Origin: Sepiola atlantica
Lineage: Eukaryota; Mollusca; Cephalopoda; Sepiida; Sepiolidae
NCBI GenBank assembly: GCA_963556195.1
Contig: OY744544.1
Span: 48,540,827-48,604,826 of the forward strand
Direction: 5' to 3'
Length of the DNA stretch: 64,000 nucleotides
Of the stretch, positions 20,759 through 30,310 are shown piece after piece. Each line of letters begins with the position of its first letter. Position 1 is the first letter of the stretch. Made by a program: the position numbers and the translations under genes. The notes beneath the pieces are model-generated. The model had not been told where the DNA came from and searched no databases. It was given only the letters and a program-made list of their open reading frames with translations.

Positions 20759-21830
20759 ATGGAAGACTTCAAAGTTACTATAACAGAACTGGTAAAATTT
20801 CAAATGCAACAGCAACTAAAAAAAGATTTCAAAAGCTTCTAGAACAAAAGAAAGAAGCCGACAACAGACTACAAAATACAGAAGAAAGACTTCTAGAACA
20901 ATAGAAAGAGGCTGACAAAAGTCTTCTCGAACAAAAAAGAGAAGCCGACAAAAAGATTGAGGTATTGATGTAAACAATATCGCATAGGGACCGAAAACGA
21001 TAATGCTTTTTTCGCAGAATGCTGTGTGGAGTGCAATTGACAACTTCACATATTCCCCTGATGAGGATAACATTTTTGCTTTTTATTTTAGAAGATATGA
21101 AGACTTATATAAAATAGATTGCGAAAATTGGGCAGACTCTAAAAAGGTTTGCCTGCTACTTCGGAAATTAGACACCACCGAGTATACTAAGTTCGTGGAT
21201 TTCATTTTGCCCTGAAAAACTAGCGGTTTGACTTTTGCTGAAGCTGTAAATCTTTTAATGGAATTGTTCAGCCCAAAGACTTCTTTGTTTCACAAACGCT
21301 GGAAGTGTTTAAACCTGATAATGAAGATTATTCAACGTTCACATCAGTCGTCAATAAACACTGCAACGATTTTAAATTAACCAAACTTAGTGCTGATAAT
21401 TTTAAATGCTTAATTTTCGTACAAGGATTGGTATCAGGAAAAGACACTAAGATCAGGCGTAGAATTCTAAATTAATTAGAAAATGACCAGCACTTAACAG
21501 AAATTAGCTGAAGATTGCCAGAGATTCGTAAGTTTTAAGCAGGATTCAAAAGACGTCGAAGAGTCGGGCATCGCACACATACGAAAAGTATGTCAGAAAT
21601 CGAAATTCAACTCTCATCCAAAAACAATTCAAAACAAAAAAGGGATTTTCATGCCTCAAAAACAAGCCAGCCCTATAAAAATAAATTACTGCCGAGCCTT
21701 TGTTGTCGATGCGGGAGCATGCATTGAATAACAGATTGCCCCTTCTGTTTTAAAACCTGTCTGACTTGTAACTAAGTCGGACACAAAAATTTGCATTGTA
21801 GAACGATTAAAGGAAATAAAACACGGGTAA
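20759..21830 (+). pseudogene. gag remnant of the LTR element
   Basis: The ATG at 20759 opens MEDFKVTITELVKFQMQQQ, followed after a frameshift by a lysine/glutamate-rich repeated segment (EQKKEAD, EQKREAD) that looks coiled-coil. The 21003-21215 frame (QNAVWSAIDNFTYSPDEDN, FAFYFRRYEDLY, KKVCLLLRKLDTTEYTKFVD) is the capsid-like gag domain common to animal Ty3/gypsy elements. The C-terminal part keeps a zinc knuckle near 21757-21800 with spacing C-x2-C-x4-H-x4-C, although one codon inside it is a stop. Several stops and frameshifts make it non-functional. Confidence 0.8.
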
Positions 21831-21859
21831 AATCTACAAAGACTATCAAACATGGCAGC

Positions 21860-22120
21860 AAGAAGATATATTCAGGTCAAAATCTTAAAACATAAAACTA
21901 CAATTGGATTCGGGTTCAGGCGTATCAATTATCAACGCGCTTACGTGGAGAAGATTGGGAAAACCGACCATACTAAGAACTAATCAAATTGCCAGAACAG
22001 TGACTGGTAAAAACATAAATTCTGAAGGTGAAATAATTACCAACATTACTTTTAACAAAAGAACAAAAAAAGAAAAAGTTTACATTTTAAAAAACAAATA
22101 ATTTATTAGGCGTAGACTTA
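21860..22120 (+). pseudogene. Aspartic protease remnant of the LTR element
   Basis: Contains LQLDSGSGVSIINALTW, with DSG as the retropepsin active-site triad, then KPTILRTNQIARTVTGK and, after a stop, NLLGVDLV. Order and spacing fit a retropepsin at the gag-pol junction. The expected RT that should follow is not present. Confidence 0.8.
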
Positions 22121-22179
22121 GTCTATGCCAAATAAATTATTTGTGTGTTTTTGTTTTGTTTTTTTTAAATGCAAATTTT

Positions 22180-22845
22180 TTCTTTTTTCGTCTATTCAAC
22201 TATTCAAACTATGGGGATTATCAACTAAGATTTCTAGCCAGAAGAAAATAAACCTGACAACCGAGTCAGAAAAACGAAAAAAAGATTTTGTTTCAACCAT
22301 TAATAATCGTATGAAATGGACTCAAAATAAATTGTCGGCAGAAATGACAGAAATTAAATCACATAAGGAAACAAAATTCATGCTGAAAAAAGCGTATATC
22401 AAACTGAAATAAATTAAGTCTAATTCTTTGGATAACCAGCTGAAGGTTAATAAGAGTGAACTCATAGTTAAAGAGCTTCAATCGCTAAAGTTAGAACTCA
22501 GAGTTTTCAGAAGAACTATAAAAGATAAGATGACTTGTCTTGAAGTAGAATGTTGAAGCAAACAAGACACTTTTTTTTTTGATTTAAAGATGTGTTAAAA
22601 AATCAGACATCTAGATTAAAAAGCTGAAGGATATCAAATCTAAATTTGATAGAGGCTAACAGTTCTCTCATAAGAGTCGCATAAACCAAATTAGGGAACG
22701 ACTATCGGAAGACACCGACAGCACTACCCAGGAAGAAGTTATGGTTACCAGATACAACACTTTCGACATACAGCTACTTCAGAATAGCATCAATCCAAAA
22801 AGGAAATGAAACTAGACTCTTGAGGATGTAAGGCTTGAGAGGGAG
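22180..22845 (+). other. Charged coiled-coil-like tail region of the LTR element
   Basis: Between protease and 3' LTR there are lysine/glutamate-rich frames (22240-22555) with heptad-like patterning, then IRERLSEDTD and VTRYNTFDIQLL near 22690-22780. No RT, RNase H or integrase motif is seen. It may be the far C-terminal end of a pol-type protein left by an internal deletion. The polypurine stretch GAGAGGGAGG (22837-22846) directly precedes the 3' LTR. Confidence 0.55.
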
Positions 22846-22846
22846 G

Positions 22847-23067
22847 TGTTATGGTGCTGTACCTATAACAAACGTTTGGACTCTACCATACTCAATAAAT
22901 ACTGGAAGCATAGGCTTATCAGTGTTGAAACCAACCTTTATCTACACTGGCAGTCAGAACTGATGCAGCACTTCTCTTGTTCCTCTGTTGTATATATTTT
23001 TCTCAAATATACTTATCTAAACCCTGTGTCTGTGTTTTCATAGCGGCCCATAAACAGGGCCACAACA
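22847..23067 (+). repeat. 3' LTR
   Basis: 221 bp starting TGTTATGG and ending CCACAACA (TG...CA ends). It matches the 5' LTR along its length, including the CTTCTCTTGTTCCTCTGTTG block and the AATAAATACTGGAAGC block. It is followed by the target duplication GAAAC at 23068-23072. Confidence 0.92.
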
Positions 23068-23930
23068 GAAACAATGGAAGATCTGCTTGTTAAGTTGGAG
23101 ACTTGAAGAAATGCTATGAAAAGTAAAGGTCTGAGATGTTACCAAGACCAAAGTGATCAGTTGTTGTTGCACCAAAAACAGTAAAGTTCCCCTGCTCAGT
23201 TTGTGGAAAGGGAGTTGGGAGCAAGAAGTGCAGTGAGATTACTAGTAGTTTGAGACGATAACCAGTTTGTGTGCAAGAAATGTAAGACAATGAAGATGGA
23301 TAATAACTCAGATGGAAAGTAGGACATTTGGATGGTGAGGCTGTTGAGATTGTCCAAAAGTTTTGTTATCTTAGTAATACCATTCGAGCACAGGGAGGAG
23401 CTGGTGCTGGTATGATTGCAAGAGTTAGGAGTGGATTGAATAAGTTATGAGAACTTTTACCATTACTAACTCGCAGAACGTTACCGCAAAGAAAAGAGTC
23501 TATCAAGCATATGTACAAAGTGCAATGATGTATAAGAGTGAAACCTGACCAATGAAGGTTAATACTATTTGTTACATGGAAAGAATAGATATGGGAATGA
23601 TACGATGGATCTGTAGTTTTAAACACAGGCTTAGATCTGATGACATGAGAGGAAGATTAAATCTGGACAGTATAGGGAGATGTGTGCAGAACATAATTTG
23701 TTGGTCACATTGAAAGAATGAATGAGAATTCTTGGGTTAGTAGATGTAGAACAGTTGAGGTAGCAGAGTCAGGGCCAAGGAAAACATGGGAAGTGATAAG
23801 GATGGATCTAATAGAAAGAGGGATAAATAAAGACCTGGTCAGAGATAGGTCAGTTTGGGAGTCAATTGTTAAAAGCCATCCACCAGGTACCAGCATGTAA
23901 AACAGATGTTAAATCGAATGTGATGATATT
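23068..23930 (+). pseudogene. RTE-type LINE copy 2, part right of the LTR insertion
   Basis: Resumes exactly where 19766 stopped: ETMEDLLVKLET continues LNDLVLICET. It then shows the family's Cys cluster (FPCSVCGKGVGSKKC), FCYLSNTIRAQGGAG, a segment around LNKL-ELLPLLTRRT, FVGHIERMNENSWVSRC and GPRKTWEVI. The element ends near 23925 with ATGTGATGATAT. It has many stops and frameshifts. It shares the zinc-finger position with the copy at 13758-16898, so the two belong to one family. Confidence 0.8.
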
Positions 23931-24080
23931 TGTGAATACATTTTTATAATAATGTTCCAATAAACTTTAGCTACAAGCTAAAATAGCTACTTGAATATTC
24001 AACCATTTACAGTCTAAACTACACAATTTAGAGACCCAAAACATATTTTCTAATCCAGTCTTCTGAAAAAACTTAAATGA

Positions 24081-24083
24081 TGA

Positions 24084-24122
<39 letters not shown>
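24081..24122. repeat. (TA)n microsatellite
   Basis: About 18 TA units immediately left of the inverted-repeat structure 24123-24336. Confidence 0.95.
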
Positions 24123-24126
<4 letters not shown>

Positions 24127-24336
24127 ACAAAAAGGGAAATAATTAAACACAGGAAGAAATCAAACAAAATATTTACCAGTTTCGTTAGGATCAACAAAAG
24201 TCTTGAGAAAATAGTTCAATTTTTCTGAAGACGTCTGTTGATCCAAACAAAACTGGTAAATTTCTCGTTTGATGCTCTCCTCCTGTGTTTAATTGTTTTT
24301 CCTTTTTTTTTTTCATACATCTTGTCTTCACAGAAT
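24123..24336. repeat. Imperfect inverted repeat (foldback), about 90-bp arms
   Basis: The left arm (about 24123-24210) contains AATTAAACACAGGA, ATCAAAC, ATTTACCAGTTT and GGATCAACA. The right arm (about 24221-24336) has the reverse complement of each in mirrored order. A CTGAAGA...GTTGATCC...AAC motif sits near the centre of symmetry on both strands. Confidence 0.85.
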
Positions 24337-24419
24337 TATATTTTATGATATATAATGTATTTTATCCTCATATAGATATATATATATATAAGATTTTAAA
24401 TTGATATTTAACATTATAA

Positions 24420-24455
24420 TCGTAGCTACCTGGCATTGCTTGGGAGTCTTTTACG
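24420..24455. repeat. Probable decayed Helitron 3' end
   Basis: GTAGCTACCTGGCATTGCTTGGG is the hairpin at 8336-8363 with CpG to TpG/CpA changes (CCCGGCGTTGCCCGGG becomes CCTGGCATTGCTTGGG). The terminal CTAG itself appears mutated. Weak on its own. Confidence 0.4.
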
Positions 24456-24745
24456 TTTGTTCTTAAACTTTCCTTTTAAATAGGATTTTGAAAGTTAAAT
24501 TTACAGTATCATTTGGTAATTAAATAATTAATTGAACCAAATTGTTATAAAATTATAACTAATATAAAATATATATATCAGAAGCATCGGTTAATGGAAA
24601 TATGAAAAAAAAAACCCCGAAAAAACAGATCAAAATATGAGAGATTTTTTTTCTTTCAAATAAATGAATAAAAACAATTATTAAAAAAAAAGTTCTCTTG
24701 CATCGTTATCTGGTTTCTGTCTTTTTCATATATATATATATATAT

Positions 24746-25372
24746 ATCATCATCAGATTTATTTTTAACAGGCCTTTGATCAGTCCTCTATAAGAAGGTG
24801 GGGGTCTGTTAGTCTTGATCGATGTCCTCCTCTTCAGGCAGTCGCAAGGATCAAAGTTCGCAATCTTCAGGGCTGCACAGTCATGTTTACACAGCTCATT
24901 CCAAGAGAGCTTTGGTCTTCCAGCCTGTCGACTTGATGCGATTGACATGTCTCTGACATGGGAAATCCAGCTGAAGCTTCGCTCGATATGGCCAAGCCAT
25001 CTCATCCTGCCCAGTTTAAGTACATCAGATATTTCTTTCATGCCAAGCTTTGAGAGAAGAGTCTAGAGGTGAGTGTCATCCTCCGGCTTGACATGGCAGA
25101 TCCATCTAATCATGGTTTTTTCGTTGCGCCGCCGTCTTTTGAGAGTGCCTGCCGATGCAGCCCATGTCTCGAAGCCATAAAGCATGACACTCCTCACACA
25201 ACTGATCTACACCTGTCCTCTAGTCATGACATCCAGATGCTTATTTGTTAAGATGGGCAGGCGTTCTCTAAAGCCCTTCAGGTAGATTTGCATCAGGTAA
25301 TGGCAGCAGTCTCACAATCACCATCGGCTGAAAAATAGTCGCCTAGGTAGCAGAACTCAGCTACAGTTTCCA
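24746..25372 (-). pseudogene. RTE-type LINE 3' fragment
   Basis: The minus-strand frame 24706-25041 contains MKEISDVLKLGRMRWLGHIE and GRPKLSWNELCKHDCAALK, the C-terminal block of the RTE family. Upstream, to 25372, out-of-frame segments read CYLGDYFSADGDCETAAIT-like, EDRCRSVV and GCIGRHSQKTAA. The 3' end is an ATGATGA tail that runs into a TA microsatellite (24727-24747). Confidence 0.8.
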
Positions 25373-25560
25373 GTTATATACATATATATATAATTATATA
25401 AATAATAAATGGTACGACACACAGTTTAATGGCGGTGACTTCCCCATAGTGTTTAGGTAAATGCTTCACCGTAGATAATTAAATTCATTCATTTGTCTTT
25501 ATAGCCCAAAACAAAAATAATGTGTATACATTTATGAATGATAAAATGTCCCAGTAATTC

Positions 25561-25700
25561 TGATGAGATTCTGTAGACTGACAGTAAAGGCTTTGGACTG
25601 CAGTAACTTTGGTCGTGGTTTCAGATCTCACTAAAATTCAGCCAGGTTGAGGAGGCATATAGACGACAAAATGCGCATTCATGAATAATTATTATTATAA
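25561..25700 (+). repeat. tRNA-derived SINE-like sequence
   Basis: AGTAAAGGCTTTGGACTGCAG is A-box-like. About 25 nt later GTCGTGGTTTCAGATCTCAC is a decayed B box (GGTTCGAATC type). A shared SINE-like tail AGACGACAAAATGCGCATTCA follows. This order fits a pol III, tRNA-related SINE of about 140 bp. No second copy is in the window. Confidence 0.6.
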
Positions 25701-26640
25701 AGTAATAATTAGGAAAAAGTTAATTAAGAAAAAATATTAAGAAAATCTGAAAGGTGAAATGAATCCATAAAAAAAAAAAACTACATATGTCAGATTAACA
25801 AAAACGAATAAGGTCTGTTATTTTATGGTCAGGTAAGACGAGATAAGATTTAATTATAAATGGTAATATGCTTTAGTTCATCTAAATTAAGGTAGTATTA
25901 ACTCAAGATCATTCACATAATTTAACGCTGACAAAGCTATATGATACCTTCTTAGTGTTATGTCAACATTAGCTGGCTTCGTTGGCTTGTTATCGCTTCA
26001 AAGTTTGCTACTTGAAACAAATATTTTTTTTAAATAAACATTTCATTCATAAGTTTGTTGTAAACACGAAACAAAAACTTTCACATTTATTCATACAATA
26101 GATAATTGGTAATTTTTATACAAATTTATTTATCTTTTAAATGTAAAGAGACGAAAAACAAAAGAAACCAATTTGCCTAATCAATGGTACATGTGTATGT
26201 GTGGAGGAGGGTTTTTTTTTTTTGGGGGGGGGGTCTTTTTTTTTTTTTTAAATTACAATTTAGAAATGGTTGGCAACTTGTTGAAAATGAAGTCAGTCTC
26301 CTCAAGAAAAGGCCAGAAAGGAACATTTGAACATAAACAATATTCCTAAAAAAAAAACTATTTGTTATATATAAATCAAAACACGCATTGAATTAAAAAT
26401 AAAGAAAATTTGGCGTTGCTAATGACAATTTTAGAGAGAGAGAGCGAGAGAGTGCAAAAGTATGATGTCTCGTCGGTATATCTTTCTTTCTAGCTAAGAT
26501 ATATTAGTTTTTATTTAAATTACCTCCCTTGGAAATTAATGAACATAATTTAAGAAACTTTTGGAAATTTATCCTTTAAAAAAAAAAAAAAAAATTAAAT
26601 CATGTTAATTAATTACTTTTACTATCGACAAAACTATTGT
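25701..26640. other. Intron, nothing recognised
   Basis: AT-rich intron with a G-run/T-run at 26213-26252, a GA-rich simple repeat at 26433-26450 and the short repeat TTACCTCCCTTGGAA at 26520. No coding segment was found. Confidence 0.5.
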
Positions 26641-27098
26641 GTGTATATATATATATATAGTTCAGCAGCAAGTCATTTTTTATGCAAGCGTCATTAAAGA
26701 CCACAAGTTTTCTCTCTTCACAATCTTTCTTGTCAATTTCTCGACGCGGCAAACGATTCTTCGGTTTTCGGGTGTTAATTGGTGGAGTATGGCACCTAAC
26801 GTGTCGTGGGCCATTCCTCTAGCGCTTTCGGTCTCTCGACCGTCTTCAGGAGGCTGTGTCTTATTGTTACTAAGAGCCGTATTTATAGTTTTATTATTAG
26901 TTATATATCTATTAATTTACATATGTATATATATCTTTATTTATTTATTTTTTTTAGCTTAGGTGCCACACTCCACCAATTAACACCTGAAAACCGAAGA
27001 ATCGTTCGCCGCGTCGAGAAATTGACAAGAAAAATCGTGAAGAGAGAAAACTCTGTGGTCTTTAATGACGCTTGCATATATATATAGATATATATACG
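26641..27098. repeat. Foldback element with about 118-bp arms flanked by TA runs
   Basis: The left arm 26682-26799 and right arm 26959-27077 are reverse complements along nearly their full length, for example CTTCGGTTTTCGGGTGTTAATTGG and its mirror with few mismatches. TA microsatellites abut both outer ends (26645-26660, 27076-27098). The 160-nt centre holds CCTGAAGACGGTCGAGAGACCGAAAGC on the minus strand (26850-26824), a stable 4-5 bp hairpin between CTGAAGA and GAAA. No ORF is present. It could be a paired Penelope-like end or a MITE. Confidence 0.85.
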
Positions 27099-27483
27099 AA
27101 AATAAACACCAAACATTAATTTATTGTAAACTGTTTTAAAAAAGTAGGCATACAAATAGGTGTCTTTGGTCTCTATTATATATACAGTATTTCAAAAGAT
27201 GGTACATTATTGATTTAAATAAGTTTTGATGATCATATAGGTAGATAAATGAAAAAACTATAACATTTATTAATTTAGATTAGAAAAGGGGGGCTAATCA
27301 CTTGCAGTGGGTCATTTTTCATTTTTAGTTATTGAGCAGAGAGTTATGCAAGGTAAACTCAAATTGCAATTAAAAAAAAATAATTATCAAGGTGTGCATG
27401 GCGAATGGAAAAATTCTAGAAAGCTGCGTAAAAAGATGAAACAGTTTAATGAAGTGTATGAACGAATATAATTGATGCCTTAC
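27099..27483. other. Intron, nothing recognised
   Basis: AT-rich intron to the left of the donor of the RBD exon. No further features. Confidence 0.5.
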
Positions 27484-27737
27484 TTTATATTGGCTAAGTG
27501 GGTGCTCCTCTAATAAGTATTGGTTACAGCCACATACTTTAAGGACATAGATGTTGCTAAATTGTCTAATGCACATTTGTTGTTGGTCAGCAGTAAGTTT
27601 CATACTGCGTGTACGTCTGCGAATGGCCTCGGCTATAACCAACTGAGGAGTGGCTGTGTGAGGAACCTTCACTGAATACTTTTGACGGTCGTCATTGTCA
27701 GACAAAACCCAAATACACACTATCACATGGTTAGATT
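27484..27737 (-). CDS. PIK3CA: p110 PI3K exon: Ras-binding domain
   Basis: A 254-nt exon. The acceptor is TTTTTTCAG before 27737 and the donor is GTAAGG after 27484. Two nucleotides complete a Glu codon from the 54100-54309 exon, then 84 codons end in phase 0. The product contains HVIVCIWVLSDNDDRQKYSV, VIAEAIRRRTRSMKL, YVLKVCGCNQYLLEEHPLSQ and ends QYK. It aligns without gaps to the p110alpha RBD core ([35 protein letters not shown]). The lysine of the QKYSVK strand is kept, while the Lys-Lys pair of human AIRKKTRS is Arg-Arg here. In animals this domain recruits p110 to GTP-bound Ras or Rho-family proteins at the membrane. Introns on both sides are large (8.9 and 26.4 kb) and full of transposons. 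Confidence 0.97.
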
Positions 27738-28505
27738 CTGAAAAAAGAAAAGAAAATGCATATATCTCATAGATGCAAAAGTAAGTTAAAAAAATGAATT
27801 TACATGAGACATTTTATATATTGCATCAAATAAACATAACTTCAGAAAAAAATTGAAATGTCCATAAATGAATAATTTAAAATTAATAAAATTTAGAAGG
27901 TTTTTTTTTTAAATTAAAATCTTGAGAAAAAAAAACTTATCTTAATGTGTGTATACATTGAATACATTAGTTTTCTTATATTCTAAATTTATCTAAAAGT
28001 GCAAGGAACTAAGTCTAATTAACCAAAAAAACATAGTAATAAACAAGTTATTTAATATAGCTACTCTGGCTACCTTTGACAACATATTGCTTCCAGATTT
28101 GTATGTTAGGTGAAATAAAAAATTATTTTCCAAGAATATCATTTAGTTGAGCTTATTGAATACAATGATATAATGTATCTTGCTATGTATTTATGGTGTC
28201 TCTTTTTGTTATAATGGACAAAAGATAAAATTTCATAAAACTGTTCCTTATATATTTTAAGTGGGTAATGCAATTGTCACAGCATGTGGTATATTGTTAC
28301 TTCAAAGAATATGCAGGTACCAGTAGGTAAGGCTAACATCAATCTATAGTATTCAAAAATCATGGTAAGGATCTTATGAGTTATGACCATATTTCTTGGC
28401 ACAGGACAAGTTAAACACCCCCCCCCTCGTCCCCAATGATCTAAATAAACCAGTAGTGTGGTCTTACGACACAATGGTAAGTTGGCAAGGAAGTTAAATT
28501 TTACC
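27738..28505. other. Intron, nothing recognised
   Basis: AT-rich intron upstream of the RBD exon. It includes a C-run at 28420-28427. No coding similarity was seen. Confidence 0.5.
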
Positions 28506-28524
28506 TTTTAAGATAAAGACTGAT

Positions 28525-28850
28525 CAGGACTTCCAATTGAGGTTGATGAAATGCTCCCTATGGCATCATTTAAAGAAAACCCTGCAGTGTTAGTTGAAGA
28601 ATTGACAATGAAGCTTTTTTCAAACCATGCAACTGTTTGTCATTACCTTTAACAATTTGGAAGCGTTCCTAAGCTTGGAAAATGGGTGTCTTGTGAACTG
28701 TCTGAAGGCAATCGTAAATCGATAGTTATGATCTGCGCACAATTCATGAGGTACCCATGAATCTTTTCAAAATGGTGAAGATAACAAGGAACAGTTGTAT
28801 GTAAAGCTGCTTTGCCAATTCTAAAATTGATATGGCAGGGTTTTCTTTAA
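28525..28850 (+). pseudogene. mariner-type transposase remnant
   Basis: The plus strand reads IEVDEMLPMASFKENPAVLV, MKLFSNHATVCHYL, FGSVPKLGKWVSCELSEGN and SIVMICAQF. These correspond to the N-terminal DNA-binding (helix-turn-helix) part of mariner transposases and the conserved W(V/I)P-like HELxE box. The catalytic DDD region is absent. A 16-bp perfect inverted repeat (28570-28585 TTAAAGAAAACCCTGC; 28835-28850) flanks the piece. Confidence 0.6.
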
Positions 28851-29103
28851 GTGAAGTTTGTTTTGGTTTGGTTTGTTTTGCGGCATGTCAACGTCTTATT
28901 GATCATTTAATGTTGAAACATTAGTTTTTAATATTTACGTATTTTAATATTTTTTTTAAAATGTTTATGTATTTTAATATCATTTTTTTATGTTTATGTA
29001 TTTTAATATCATTTTTTAATATTTATGTATTTTAATATTTTTTAAAAATGTTTATGTATTTTAATATCACTGAAAAGAGAAAAATGAAATAAAAAATTTA
29101 TGA

Positions 29104-30310
29104 TTAGATTTTTTTGAACAGTCCAACTTCTTTAATGAAGTCTAAGATTTTGGTCCAATTTGTGTCTTTAAACAGGTCCTTTAGATTTTTCGAGTTGTAT
29201 TTCCTTCGGCTTTGTTGTAGATCTTGACAGTCTATATGTTTGACTGTAAAAGATTTTTGACATGATACACACATTGGAGACTCTTCACCTTCCCAAAATG
29301 TGTGTAGGTAATATATGTATGTCCTATACGAAGTCTGGCTACTAAAACCTTTTCTCTTCTTGCCCAAGGGCCACTCATCAATAGTTGGCTGAACCTTGCG
29401 TAATTTATTACTTTGGCATTTATCCCAAGATTCTTGCCATTTTTCTTTGATAATACTGTCTATAGAAAGGTCGAAGATCAGTGTATGGAATCTTAGTATT
29501 AGTAGGTATCATGTTCAGCAATTCTTTTGCTGCTCCATCCACTTTTTCGTTTCCACGAATGCCGATACGGCTCGGTATCCAGCAAAATTTAATTGTACAC
29601 TGCTTCTCGTAATAGATATAGGTGATCTTGTTTAATATTTTTATGATTAAAGGGTGATCAATTTTTTTTTGTTCTTCAGTGCTGTGAGCACCAATAGGGA
29701 GTCGGAGAAGATGATGAATTTATCAGTTCTACTATCTTCTATTACATTTAAAGCCAAGTATATGGCTGTAACTTCTGCACTGAAAATTGACGCTTTGTCA
29801 GGTATTCCGTATGGCATTTTTGTATCATCTAAGATAGTAGCACATCCAACTCTGACTGATTCTTTCAATCCATCTGTGTAGATGTACTTATAGTTAGGAT
29901 GATGGTTTTTTTATGTTTTCAAATTCATCCTGAAATATAATTGGATTGGTTTTGTTCTTTGGTGTTATTGTCAAATCAAAGATACAAGTTCGTTGTTTTA
30001 ATTCCCATGGTAGAATTTTAGAAATTATTCACTGATGTATGGGGCTAGAGTCCAATTCTACTTTGTTTCTAAGTTCCTGGATAGGGTAACCAAGGGGTCT
30101 AATAGCATTGATTTTTCTCTCAAACAGAATTTTATATTGTGGATTAAGCACACAGCCATAGGCAGGATTTAGTGAACATGACGACAACTTTGTCACATAT
30201 CGAAGTACCAATTTTTCTCTCTTTAAATATAAAGGACCTTCATTTGCTTCAATATATAAGCTTTCCACTGGGGGGCGTGTGAAATGTCTCCAATGCAAGT
30301 CTTAGTCCCT
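29104..30310 (-). pseudogene. LINE copy 1: RNase H and C-terminal region
   Basis: The frame 29647-29868 contains VGCATILDDTKMPYGIPDK, SAEVTAIYLALNVI and FIIFSDSLLVLTALKNKKK, the Glu and Asp motifs of a LINE RNase H. The 29104-29367 frame has ESPMCVSCQKSFTVKHIDCQD, the C-x2-C...H...C block found after RNase H. 30029-30298 (RPLGYPIQELRNKV and a VTKLSSCSLNPAYG segment) lies between RT and RNase H. Confidence 0.8.

Larger units (their letters stand above)
19767..23067 (+). mobile_element. Small Ty3/gypsy-like LTR retrotransposon, nested
   Basis: A 3.3-kb element with LTRs at 19767-19984 and 22847-23067, a primer-binding-site-like TGG at 19987, gag and protease remnants, a polypurine tract before the 3' LTR and a perfect 5-bp target duplication. 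No reverse transcriptase or integrase is visible between protease and 3' LTR, so it is a gag-pro derivative that would have needed help from a complete relative. The LTRs have diverged by numerous substitutions and small indels, so the insertion is not recent. It sits inside RTE copy 2. Confidence 0.9.

Noticed and set aside
25561..25700. A functional tRNA gene
   Set aside because: Only A- and B-box-like words are present with a non-tRNA tail; no cloverleaf can be drawn, so it is called a SINE.
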